Of a stretch of DNA of 64,000 nucleotides, positions 19,452-28,297 are shown one piece after another. Source of the stretch: Woeseia sp034521225. Lineage in GTDB: Bacteria > Pseudomonadota > Gammaproteobacteria > Steroidobacterales > Woeseiaceae. A model generated the notes under the pieces. It had not been told where the DNA came from, did no database searches, and saw nothing but the letters and a program-made list of their open reading frames with translations. The position numbers were made by a program, and so were the translations under genes. Position 1 is the stretch's first letter. The number at the start of each line of letters is the position of its first letter. Where the stretch lies: the NCBI GenBank assembly GCA_034521225.1, contig JAXHMR010000027.1:62001-126000 (forward strand), written 5' to 3'.

Positions 19452-19841
19452 TCAGTCGTCGAGATCGTCGAGAAATGCCTGGTACTCATCCGGGCTCATC
19501 GTATCGACGCTGTCGTCACCGGGCTGCACGCGCACTATCCAGCCGTCACCGTAAGGATCGTTATTTATCGTCTCCGGATCATCCGCCAGTGTTTCGTTGA
19601 CTGCCAGCACGCTGCCGGACACCGGTGCATAGACATCCGACGCGGCCTTTACAGACTCTACGACCGCCATTTCGCTACCGCTCTCGAGTTCCTGGCCCAC
19701 TTCCGGCAGCTCGACGTAGACGAGATCGCCGAGTGCATCCTGTGCGTGCTCCGTGATGCCGATCGTGACACTTCTGTCTTCTTCCTGCCGCAGCCATTCG
19801 TGTTCGCTGGTATAACGCAGGTCACCTGGCAATTCACTCAT
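19452..19841 (-). CDS. gcvH: Glycine cleavage system H protein
   Basis: GcvH carries a lipoyl arm that shuttles the aminomethyl intermediate between the P, T and L proteins. The 129-residue frame is intact and begins MSELPGDLRYTSEHEWL. The lipoylated lysine lies in SVKAASDVYAPVSG, and the flanking ITEHAQDALGDLVYVELPEVG is typical. An AGAGGAAATG-type ribosome-binding site precedes the start. It lies between gcvT and gcvPA in the riboswitch-controlled operon. Confidence 0.97.
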   Translation of the reverse strand: MSELPGDLRYTSEHEWLRQEEDRSVTIGITEHAQDALGDLVYVELPEVGQELESGSEMAVVESVKAASDVYAPVSGSVLAVNETLADDPETINNDPYGDGWIVRVQPGDDSVDTMSPDEYQAFLDDLDD

Positions 19842-19884
19842 TTACATTTCCTCTTCTCATCGTTGCGATGTTTATACTGCAACA

Positions 19885-20976
19885 CTACAGGTCAATACAG
19901 ACTTTTCCATGACGCACGAACGGCGGCTTCACGATCCGCACGTCCAGCAACTTGCCGCGCACGTCCACCTGTGCGCGGTCATATTTACCAGCGGGCAAGC
20001 GCGCCAGCGCGATCGACCGCTTCAGCGTCGGCGAGAAACCGCCGCTCGTGATCTCACCCTCGGCGGCACCATCGACGACGACGCGCTGGTGGCCGCGCAA
20101 TACGCCACGCCCTTCAAGCAGCAGACCGGTGAAGCGACGGCATGCCGGATCGTTGCGGATGTGCATCAGCGCTTCGCGGCCGATAAATGCGCGTTCGGCC
20201 GGCTCCCATGCAATTGTCCAGTTCAGGCCGGATTCCAGCGGCGTGGTTGTCTCATCCATGTCAGAGCCGTACAAGTTCAGCCCCGCCTCGAGGCGCAATG
20301 TATCCCGCGCCCCGAGCCCCGCCGGGCGCAGGCCGGCATCGACAAAACGCTGCCACCAGTCGGGCGCACTTGCCGCGGGCAGAATGATTTCATAGCCATC
20401 TTCGCCCGTGTATCCAGTGCGGGCAACAAACAGTTGTCCCCTATCGCTGGCATGAAACGGCTTGAGCGCATCGGCTGCCGCCTGGACATCGGCCGGGAAT
20501 ACCTGTGCCACCATGGAACGTGCATCGGGCCCTTGCAGCGCAATCATTGCCAGGTCGGTGCGCTCGTCAAACGTTACGTCAAAACCTTTGGCCTGCGCAT
20601 TGATCCAGGCCAGGTCCTTGTCGCGCGTTGCCGCATTGACGACCAGGCGGTAATTGCCGTCACTTAAGTAGTAGACGATCAGGTCGTCGACAACGCCACC
20701 GTCGTTATTCAGCATGCAACTGTACAGCGCCTTGCCGGGGTCGACGAGGCGCACGACGTCGTTTGCCAGCAGGTAGCGCAGGAACTCACGTGCTGCCTTG
20801 CCGGTAACGTCGATCACCGTCATGTGCGATACATCGAACATACCGGCCGATTCGCGCACTGCATTGTGCTCGTCGATCTGCGACCCGTAATGCAGGGGCA
20901 TATCCCAGCCGCCGAAATCGACAAGCTTTGCGCCAGCCGCGACATGCTGTGCATAAAGTGGCGTTCGCAGTGCCAT
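19885..20976 (-). CDS. gcvT: Glycine cleavage system aminomethyltransferase (T protein)
   Basis: GcvT transfers the methylene group from aminomethyl-lipoyl-GcvH to tetrahydrofolate, releasing ammonia. The 363-residue frame is intact. MALRTPLYAQHVAAGAKLVDFGGWDMPLHYGSQIDEH was taken as the start because it matches the family N-terminus and a GGGAGAG Shine-Dalgarno lies 4 bases upstream. Other motifs are FDVSHMTVIDVTG, DDLIVYYLSDGNYRLVVNAA, RTGYTGEDGYEI and LGARDTLRLEAGLNLYGSDMDE. It is the first gene of the operon, about 50 bases below the riboswitch terminator. Confidence 0.97.
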   Translation of the reverse strand: MALRTPLYAQHVAAGAKLVDFGGWDMPLHYGSQIDEHNAVRESAGMFDVSHMTVIDVTGKAAREFLRYLLANDVVRLVDPGKALYSCMLNNDGGVVDDLIVYYLSDGNYRLVVNAATRDKDLAWINAQAKGFDVTFDERTDLAMIALQGPDARSMVAQVFPADVQAAADALKPFHASDRGQLFVARTGYTGEDGYEIILPAASAPDWWQRFVDAGLRPAGLGARDTLRLEAGLNLYGSDMDETTTPLESGLNWTIAWEPAERAFIGREALMHIRNDPACRRFTGLLLEGRGVLRGHQRVVVDGAAEGEITSGGFSPTLKRSIALARLPAGKYDRAQVDVRGKLLDVRIVKPPFVRHGKVCIDL

Positions 20977-21023
20977 GCTCTCTCCCTGCCGGCGCCTGTG
21001 GCACCGGTTGCTGCTCCGGAAAC

Positions 21024-21072
21024 AAAAAAAGGGCCATCGATCGCCGCCGCAGGCAGGCGGATCGATGGCCCC
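21024..21072 (-). terminator. Intrinsic terminator of the glycine riboswitch expression platform
   Basis: On the minus strand a long hairpin (arms GGGGCCATCGATC and GATCGATGGCCC, around a GC-rich loop) is followed directly by seven T residues. It lies between the second glycine aptamer and gcvT. The layout fits a regulated terminator that is resolved when glycine binds, giving an ON switch. The switching logic is inferred from other gcvT riboswitches. Confidence 0.88.
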
Positions 21073-21247
21073 TCTGTCCGATGACCTGAGAGATGGCGGC
21101 AAGGGCCGCATACCCCTTCGGTGGGCCGATTACGGCCGCTCTCCAGAGCTAATCAGAGCCCGCGGTCCCTTTGCCTGAGCGTTTCCGAGCGAGTTGCGCC
21201 TTCGGCGCCCCGGCCGTCGGGCCGGAGTCTCTTCCACGGTCTCTGTC
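21071..21247 (-). promoter_or_regulatory. Tandem glycine riboswitch upstream of gcvT
   Basis: Read on the minus strand, two glycine aptamers occur in series. The first (about 21247-21150) contains a GAAGAGAC start, the GGCGCCGAAGGCGCAA core and CTCAGGCAAAGGGACCG. The second (about 21148-21072) contains CTCTGGAGAGC, CCACCGAAGGGGTA, ATCTCTCAGGT and GACAGAGGGG. These are the characteristic conserved segments of gcvT-type riboswitches. A terminator hairpin follows. It controls the gcvT-gcvH-gcvPA-tpx-gcvPB transcription unit, so tpx is probably glycine-responsive too. Confidence 0.95.
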
Positions 21248-21340
21248 GATTAGTGGCCGCATCATATCCAACCGGGAAGCCGGTTGCCAGCGGCGCCGGC
21301 ACCGGCAACAATGCGGCAACGTCGACTGTGGAGCATAACG

Positions 21341-23103
21341 ATGCCGGCCTTACGAATTTTGCCAATGCTGATTCTCGCGTTTGGGCCGGTCACGGCCGCG
21401 GCGGACGCAAATGACGATTTCGAGGCGTTGCTCAATGACGCCTGGGAATGGCAACTCAGCGAGAACCCGGTGATGGCCTCGCATCTGGGCGATCAACGCT
21501 ACAACGACCGTTGGAGCGATCTGAGCCTTGATGCGATCGAGCGTCGCCAGGAACAGCGCCGCGATTTCCAGCAGCGCCTGCGCGCCATCAACGACACAAG
21601 CTTGAGCGCCGCGAATCAGCTCAATTACGCCTTGTTCCGGCGCGAGCTGCAGGACGATATCGACAGCCATCGCTACCGTGACCACCTGATGCCGATAAAC
21701 CAGCGCGGCGGCGTGCAATCACTGGAATCGGTCGCCGAGAGCCTGCGGCTGGATTCGGTTGCGGATTACGAGGACTGGCTTGCCCGAATGCGCGGTGTGC
21801 CTGCGTATATCGAGCAGACCATGGCATTGCAGGAAGAAGGCCTCGAAGAGGGCTACATGCCGCCGAAAATCCTGATGGAGCGAATTCCCGCGCAGCTAAG
21901 CCAGCAGCTTGTCGAGAACCCCGCGGACAGCCCTTTTTACGGTGCCTTCCGCGAACTGCCGGAATCGATACCGGAGGCGGAACAACGCCGGTTGCGCGCG
22001 GTGGCAGCGGCCATCATCGACGAGCAGATCGTTCCGGCCTACCGTCGCTTCGAGCGCTATTTCAACACGCGTTACCTGCCGGCCAGCCGCGACAGCATGT
22101 GGCGCGTCGGAGTTACCGAACGGCGAGGCGTACTATGAATTTCGCACACGGCATTTCACGACCACCGAAATGACGCCCGACGAAATCCATCGCCTCGGCC
22201 TCGACGAAGTCAGCCGGATACGTGCCGAGATGCAGCTGATCATAGACGAGCTCGAGTTTGACGGTAGCTTCGCCGAGTTCCTGCATTTCCTGCGTACCGA
22301 CCGGCAGTTCTACTACGACGATCCCGACGAAATCGTCCGAGGCCTATCTCGCGACCTCCAAGCGCATCGATCCGGAGCTCGTCAAACTGTTCGGCAAGCT
22401 GCCGCGAATCCCCTACGGCCTGCGCGCGATTCCGGACAACATCGCACCGGATACGACGACCGCCTACTACAACCCCCCGGCGGCCGACGGCAGTCGCGCC
22501 GGTTACTATTACGTGAATCTCTACAAGCCCGAGGTGCGGCCGAAGTACGAAATTGAGGTTCTATCCGTGCATGAAGCCGTGCCCGGCCATCATTTGCAGA
22601 TCGCATTGCAGATGGAGCTCGGCGATATGCCCGAATTCCGCCGTTATTCCGGTTTCACGGCGTTTACCGAAGGCTGGGGCCTCTACAGCGAAAGCCTCGG
22701 CTACGATCTTGGGCTGTATGAAGATCCGTACTCACGTTTCGGCGCGCTGACCTACGAAATGTGGCGGGCCGTGCGCCTCGTGGTCGATACCGGCATGCAT
22801 TACAAGGGCTGGACGCGTCAGCAGGCGATCGACTTTTTCAAGGACAATGCGGCAAAGACCGAACTCGATATCATCAACGAGATCGACCGCTACATTGCGT
22901 GGCCGGGGCAGGCGCTTGCGTACAAGATCGGGCAACTGAAAATACTTGAGATTCGTGCCAAGGCCGAGCGCATGCTGGGCGACCGCTTTGATATACGCGC
23001 GTTCCACGATGCCCTGCTCGGTGGCGGCGCGCTGCCGCTGCTCGTGCTCGAAACGCGCATGGATCGCTGGCTGGCGGATCAGCTGGAAGAGCCCGCCGGC
23101 TGA
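21341..23103 (+). CDS. Secreted DUF885-family metallopeptidase-like protein (two frameshifts)
   Basis: This is a DUF885 protein, a family related to zinc-dependent carboxypeptidases. The start MPALRILPMLILAFGPVTAAADA at 21341 has a GGAG at 21330 and encodes a signal peptide, so export to the periplasm is likely. Features are ENPVMASHLGDQRYNDRWSD near residue 40, the zinc motif HEAVPGHH with a downstream glutamate in FTEGWGLYSE, and WPGQALAYKIGQLKILEIR near the end. Two one-base indels (near 22107 and 22337) split the gene into three frames. Restored length is about 587 residues. The gene is divergent from the gcv riboswitch. Substrate is unknown. Confidence 0.9.
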
Positions 23104-23110
23104 GGATTGC

Positions 23111-23132
23111 GGCGAGCCGACGCAGGCTCGCC
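23111..23132. terminator. Hairpin between convergent genes
   Basis: A perfect 8-bp stem (GGCGAGCC/GGCTCGCC) with a 6-base loop occupies nearly the whole gap between the DUF885 stop and the ATP-grasp stop. There is no long T tract. It probably serves as a weak bidirectional terminator. The same stem recurs at 30222-30248. Confidence 0.6.
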
Positions 23133-23133
23133 G

Positions 23134-24141
23134 TCAACCTTCCGCTTGTACGGCCGGGGCTCTGTCGGCAGGTGGCAACGTTGTTGGCCGTTGACCAGGA
23201 AACTGCTCACGAGCAATTGCTGCCCGCCGCTCCGCATCGTCGTCCGAATTGAACAGCCGGTCGATCGTTTCAATGCGGTGCCAGATACCCGCCCGGTTCG
23301 CAATCTGGATGTTGAGGCCGGGCCGTGCGTTCATTTCGAGGATCAGCGGACCCAGTTGACGGTCTATTACAATATCGACGCCGACATAACCGAGACCCGT
23401 CACCTCCAGTGCGCGCGCCGATGACTGCAGAATGAAATCCCAGTCCGAAATCTGCAGGCCGCCAATCAGGGCGCCGGTGTCGGGGTGCTCATCGACAACG
23501 CCGTTCTTCAGGACGCCGGCGAGTGTGCGGCCGGTCTGCATGTCAATGCCGGCACCAACGGCGCCCTGGTGAAGATTCGCCTTCCCATCCGACGAGCGTG
23601 TCGGCAGCCGCACCATCGCCATGATCGGGTAACCGCGGTAGACAATCACCCGTATATCAGGCACGCCCTGGAAGCTGACGTCATTGAACAGCGGGTCGAA
23701 CTGCACGCAATACTCGATCATGGCGACGTCGGGATTGCCGCTTAAGCTGTACTGGCCGCCAACAACATTGGACGTATGATGTTTCAGGTCGTCATAGCTG
23801 ACCAGCAAGCCACTCGCCAGGCGAAAGCTGTCGCGTTTGCGCTTGCTGCGCGCCGCAACGACTACGATGCCGTCGCCACCGCTGCCATGAGCAGGCTTGA
23901 TAACAAAACTGTCGTGATGCGCCACGATCTGCGCAAGGTTTCGTACCTCGCCCTGGTTGTGCACGACGCCGTATAAGTCCGGCACCGCCATGCCGGCTTC
24001 CATTGCCAGGCGTTTGGTCAGTTCCTTGTTGTCGACGGTCGGGTAAAAGCGCCGCGGATTGAACCGCATGATCAGTTCCGAGTTTCGCTTATTGAGCCCC
24101 AGCACACCGGCCGCGGCCAATTTCCTGGCGGCGCCAAACAT
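23134..24141 (-). CDS. ATP-grasp alpha-L-glutamate ligase-like protein
   Basis: This 335-residue intact protein belongs to the ATP-grasp, RimK-related 'alpha-L-glutamate ligase-like' family. ATP-grasp features include SFVIKPAHGSGGDGIVVV (nucleotide-binding loop), GVPDIRVIVYRG and the metal-binding C-terminal LILEMNARPGLNIQIANRAG. It starts one base after the UUP1-7TM gene stops, so translation is probably coupled. Across gammaproteobacteria this pair is often joined by an ATP-dependent zinc protease gene, which is not adjacent here. Likely chemistry is ATP-driven amide-bond formation with an amino acid. The acceptor is unknown. Confidence 0.88.
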   Translation of the reverse strand: MFGAARKLAAAGVLGLNKRNSELIMRFNPRRFYPTVDNKELTKRLAMEAGMAVPDLYGVVHNQGEVRNLAQIVAHHDSFVIKPAHGSGGDGIVVVAARSKRKRDSFRLASGLLVSYDDLKHHTSNVVGGQYSLSGNPDVAMIEYCVQFDPLFNDVSFQGVPDIRVIVYRGYPIMAMVRLPTRSSDGKANLHQGAVGAGIDMQTGRTLAGVLKNGVVDEHPDTGALIGGLQISDWDFILQSSARALEVTGLGYVGVDIVIDRQLGPLILEMNARPGLNIQIANRAGIWHRIETIDRLFNSDDDAERRAAIAREQFPGQRPTTLPPADRAPAVQAEG

Positions 24142-24142
24142 G

Positions 24143-25663
24143 TCAGTTGCCGCCTATCGCGCGGAAACGGCTTATTTCGGTCAGCCGGTAACCCGTATAG
24201 CGCCCCAGCAATATAACCGCCGCCAGCACCAGCAGCAGCAACTCCGGGAACGTGAAAATCAGGTGCTCCAGCAAGTCGAGGTCCATCACGAGGTAGCACA
24301 TCACTGCAACGATCGCACTGCCTGTCGCTTCCTTCATCGCATCGCCCGGTCCACGCTCTTCCCAGACGACCGACATGCGCTCGATCGTCATGGCAATGAT
24401 AACCATCGGGAACAGCGCGACCGACAATCCCGTTTCAATGCCAAGCCGGTGTGCAACGATACTGACGACCAGCATCAGCAGAACTACGACGATCAGGACG
24501 GAACTGAGCCGCGGTACCAGCAGCAACCTGAGTTTCTCCAGCATGAAACGAATGCTCAAGCCAAGCGCCACGAGCAGGGTAAACAGCAGCATGCCGCCCA
24601 ACAGTTGCGTCTCGCGAAACGACAGGGCAATCAGCACCGGCATGAAGGTACCGAACGTGTCGACACCGATTACATTGCGCATCAGCACGACGATAAAAGC
24701 GCCGATCGGGATCATCAGGAGCACGCTATAGACAGCCTGGGTCTTGATCGGCAGGCTGAACAGCGAAAAGTCGAGCAGCGCGGAACCCTCGTCGGCGGCG
24801 CGCTGCTGGGCAATTCGCAACGTATCGCGGAAGTAGCGCTGAACGGCGAAGTTGACGCCGAGATTGTTGCCGCCCTCGAGCCGCACGAGAGGCTCATTGC
24901 CACGCCACCAGATCAGGTAATTGTCCGGCAACATTTCCTCACCAGTGGAAGGATTGAAATACCGCCAGCGGTCACCGTCATGAATTTCCAGCCACGGCAC
25001 GATATCCGCCTGCCGCTGCTGGTCATGCAGCAGTATGCCGCGGAGCATGCGGGCCGGTATGCGTGCCGCCGACAGCACCGTGGTCATCGTTTGCACGAAA
25101 TCCGCGCGCGACTCTGCATTCGACAGCAGCAAGGTCAGGTTGGGATCGAGCGACGGCGCGTTGGCCTGGCGCAACAGCTCTTCGGTGAATGTCGCGGCGT
25201 CGGCGGACAGCTCGCGCACATTGGCAACGACCACCTCGACGGCCGTCTTTTCCGGCTCGCTGATTACGGGCGGTAACGGAAACGGTGGCGTAATGTCAGC
25301 CTGGTCTGCCTGCGGGTTCTCGAACAGGACTATCCGGTAGTAAAGAGTCTGGGGACCCGTCGCGCGGCGCACGGTCCATTGCGCCTCGCGCCGTGTTCCG
25401 ACGTAGTTGACGCTGAACCCGTAATTCTTGGAGACGGCATAATCGTCCAGGCGCTCGAAGCCGGGTGTCAGGGTCGGTGTCTGCAGGTTGACCTTGATGG
25501 ACCCGGGCCCGCTGTTGAAGCGGATCGACGTCTCGACGGTCCATGTCGGCGTCTGCTGACTGTCGGTCAACGGGAAGCCCAGCGATTGCCACTTGTAGAG
25601 AAACATCGAGCCACCGGCAACCGTCAGCACGACAGCAAGGATGATGACGTAGCGACGCGTCAC
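24143..25663 (-). CDS. Inactive transglutaminase-like protein fused to seven transmembrane helices (UUP1 family)
   Basis: The 506-residue protein starts at GTG with a single N-terminal membrane helix (YVIILAVVLTVAGGSMFLY). A periplasmic UUP1/transglutaminase-like domain follows (about residues 40-270; WLEIHDGDRWRYFNPSTGE). Residues about 300-495 hold a series of strongly hydrophobic helices (PIGAFIVVLMRNVIGVDTFGTFMPVLIALSF onward). The transglutaminase cysteine is not evident, in keeping with the family name. It is cotranscribed with the ATP-grasp gene. The pair may sense or modify an envelope component, which is inference. The frame is intact. Confidence 0.88.
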   Translation of the reverse strand: MTRRYVIILAVVLTVAGGSMFLYKWQSLGFPLTDSQQTPTWTVETSIRFNSGPGSIKVNLQTPTLTPGFERLDDYAVSKNYGFSVNYVGTRREAQWTVRRATGPQTLYYRIVLFENPQADQADITPPFPLPPVISEPEKTAVEVVVANVRELSADAATFTEELLRQANAPSLDPNLTLLLSNAESRADFVQTMTTVLSAARIPARMLRGILLHDQQRQADIVPWLEIHDGDRWRYFNPSTGEEMLPDNYLIWWRGNEPLVRLEGGNNLGVNFAVQRYFRDTLRIAQQRAADEGSALLDFSLFSLPIKTQAVYSVLLMIPIGAFIVVLMRNVIGVDTFGTFMPVLIALSFRETQLLGGMLLFTLLVALGLSIRFMLEKLRLLLVPRLSSVLIVVVLLMLVVSIVAHRLGIETGLSVALFPMVIIAMTIERMSVVWEERGPGDAMKEATGSAIVAVMCYLVMDLDLLEHLIFTFPELLLLVLAAVILLGRYTGYRLTEISRFRAIGGN

Positions 25664-25831
25664 GTCGCGTTAAACCCTTGGTCTTCCAATCGGAATGGCA
25701 CTGAAGTCTCCCCCTGCCGGATGAATCGCCGTCCTGCCACCATGCTGTTGCCCGTCGCGAGCAAACCAGACCGCCAATTCTAGCCCGCAACCGTCACCGG
25801 TGTCGCGGGCTCTCCGTATTCCATTTTCCGC

Positions 25832-27067
25832 TCAGTCGATTCTGTCATCTGCGTGACTGACGTCGGCAAGCCCCAGCGCGACGCGCATCGCATAGCGGCG
25901 TACCGGACCACTGTGATTAAACAACTGCATGCCGCGGCCGCGTAATCGGGCAACGAGCGGCCTGTCGACGGCATACAGGCGATTCAACGCGTCGATAAAT
26001 TGCAGCATGGTCCGGTTGGCGCCCCGCCGGGCACGCTCATAGCGCCTGAGCACCGGCAGGTCACCGGGATATTCCCCAGCGGCAAGCGCCGTCGCGGTGA
26101 CTGACTGCAGGCAGGCCGCATCCGCGAGACCGAGGTTTGCACCCTGCCCGGCCAGCGGGTGTACTGTGTGGGCTGCGTCGCCGATCAGTGCAACACCGCG
26201 CCCGACATAACGTTTTGCATGCTGTGCGCGGAGCGGGAATGATGCGCGTGGCGCCGACACGGACAACTCACCAAGCACGTAGTCACTGGCCTCGGTCAAT
26301 GCTCGTGAAAAGTCCTCATCAGTGCTGTCGACGAGTGTTGCGGCATGTTCGACTGATGTCGACCAGACGACCGATACACGGCCGTCGGCAAGCGGCAGCA
26401 ATGCCACCGGCCCACCGGGTAGGAACCGTTGCCATGCTGTCTCGCGATGCGGACGAGCAGGGACGGCATGGGTGACGACGGCGGCCTGTTGATAATGCCA
26501 GCTATCGACACCGATCCCTGCCGCGTCCCTGACGCCGGATGCCGCGCCGTCCGCACCGATCAGCAGGGCGGCCTGCAACGTATCGCCATTGTCGAGCGTA
26601 ATGGCATAGCGGCCTTCGTCCGCTGATTCGATACGACGGATTGGCGTGTTGAAATGCAACGTTGCCGGCGACGCCTGTAGCCGCGCCAGCAGGCAATGCC
26701 TGATCAAATTGTTCTCGACTATGAAGCCGAGTTCCCCGAGCGCCATGTCGGCTGCCTCGAAACGCAAGGCTTCAGGACCGTCGCAGCTGCCCCTGCTATC
26801 CCATACGCGCATGTCACGATAAGGCCCCGCACGAGCGTTGAGCAGTGACTGACGAATGCCGAGGGAGTCCAGCAGTCTCATGGATCCGGCCGAGATCGCC
26901 GACACGCGCAGTCCGACGTCGTCGGTCAGCGCGAATTCGGGCGGTGCGCCGGCGTCGACCAGCGTAACGCAGAACCGCTGCGACTGCGGTCGGGTAGCCA
27001 GCAGGGTCGCCATCGCCATGCCGGCAACGCCGGCGCCCGCGACGACGATATCGAGCCGCGGCTTCAC
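25832..27067 (-). CDS. ubiI: FAD-dependent ubiquinone hydroxylase, UbiI/VisC type
   Basis: This flavin monooxygenase of the UbiH/UbiF/VisC/COQ6 family hydroxylates a ring carbon during aerobic ubiquinone synthesis. FAD motifs are VAGAGVAGMAMATLLA at the N-terminus, LIGADGAASGVRDAAGI mid-protein and ALIGDAAHTVHPLAGQGANLGLADA near residue 290. Assignment as UbiI rather than UbiF rests on its position, last in the ygfB-pepP-ubiH-ubiI order known from E. coli. Its ATG overlaps the ubiH stop by 4 bases. The 411-residue frame is intact. Confidence 0.9.
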   Translation of the reverse strand: MKPRLDIVVAGAGVAGMAMATLLATRPQSQRFCVTLVDAGAPPEFALTDDVGLRVSAISAGSMRLLDSLGIRQSLLNARAGPYRDMRVWDSRGSCDGPEALRFEAADMALGELGFIVENNLIRHCLLARLQASPATLHFNTPIRRIESADEGRYAITLDNGDTLQAALLIGADGAASGVRDAAGIGVDSWHYQQAAVVTHAVPARPHRETAWQRFLPGGPVALLPLADGRVSVVWSTSVEHAATLVDSTDEDFSRALTEASDYVLGELSVSAPRASFPLRAQHAKRYVGRGVALIGDAAHTVHPLAGQGANLGLADAACLQSVTATALAAGEYPGDLPVLRRYERARRGANRTMLQFIDALNRLYAVDRPLVARLRGRGMQLFNHSGPVRRYAMRVALGLADVSHADDRID

Positions 27068-28297
27068 CGAAGCGGCACCCCGCGCGAGAGCCGCGGCAGG
27101 CGACCGGCGAGTCCCATTGTGTGCTTCGCAAACAGTCCGCGTACACCGGGCACGAAATCGAAGCCGAGCATGCCGGCGTCGCGCAGCAACCGGACAGCCG
27201 GGCGCCGGCTGCCGAACAACCGCACCAGGCCGTCGGTAAAACCAACCAGTTTCCGCTGATCGCTGCGCCGCCAGTCCGCGTATCGCTCGAGCAGCGCACC
27301 ATGACCGGGATCACGATTGCCCTCCGCCATGCTGTCAGCGATACACTCGGATAGCGCCGCGACGTCACGCAAGCCGAGATTGAACCCCTGGGCGGCAACC
27401 GGGTGCAGGCCATGCGCCGCGTTACCGACGAGAACGCCGCGCGGTGCAGTCAGGCCGAGCGCCTTGCTGAGCACGAGTGGATAGCGCGCGCGTGTACCCA
27501 CTCGTGAGAATCGGCCGAGGCGAAAGCCGAACGCGTCTTGCAGGCGGGCCGTGAACGCGTCGTCCGGCAATGCGATTACAGTCTCCGCCTGCGACGGTTC
27601 GAGCGTCCAGATAAAAGCAGCGCGTCCATCGGCGATGGGCAGCATCGCGAGCGGCCCGCCGTCAGTGAAACGCTCATAGGCACGGTTGTCGAGCGGCCGT
27701 TCTGTTCTGCAGATTGCCGATAACGGCCTGTTGCCCATAGTCGCTGTGTTGCGAGCTGATGCCCAGCATGTCGCGGACCGACGAACGCGCGCCGTCTGCC
27801 GCAACGAGAAGGCGGCAGTGCAGCGAGCGCGTTCTGCCCTGCTCCTCGACAGAGACGTCCAGCGTGTCAACGCCGGTCGTTACGGCGGTGATGCGTGACG
27901 GACACAGGACATCGATGCTGGCGATGTCAGCAAGCGCCTCCTGCAACACAGCACCGAGCACGCGATTGATGACGACATAGCCGAGCGCCGCCACCTGCTG
28001 CTCGGCGGCGTCAATATGCGAGAAGCCGAAACGTCCGCGGTCAGAGACATGAATATGCGTAATAGGCGTGGCGGCTGCCGAGATCGCCGGCCAAAGCCCG
28101 AGTGCGGAGAAAGTGCGCTGGCTGCTGCGCGACAGCGCCGTTGAGCGGTCATCGAAGCTCGGCTGTCCGGCGGACTGGCGCTCTACCGCCTCGACGACGG
28201 CAATACGCAGCCCAAGCGGTGCCAACGCCAGTGCCAGGCAGCTCCCGATCATGCCGCCGCCGCCGATGACTATGTCGTATTCGCCAACGGAGTCCAT
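27064..28297 (-). CDS. ubiH: 2-octaprenyl-6-methoxyphenol hydroxylase UbiH (frameshifted)
   Basis: UbiH is an O2-dependent flavin hydroxylase of the ubiquinone pathway. The N-terminal part has IVIGGGGMIGSCLALALAPLG and FDDRSTALSRSSQRTF, a sequence typical of UbiH, followed by LLVAADGARSSVRDMLGI. An extra base near 27706 shifts the frame in GNLQTERPLDNRAYERFT. The second part carries VLVGNAAHGLHPVAAQGFNLGLRDVAAL. Its ATG overlaps the last base of the pepP stop, and its own stop overlaps ubiI. Restored length is about 410 residues. Confidence 0.93.
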
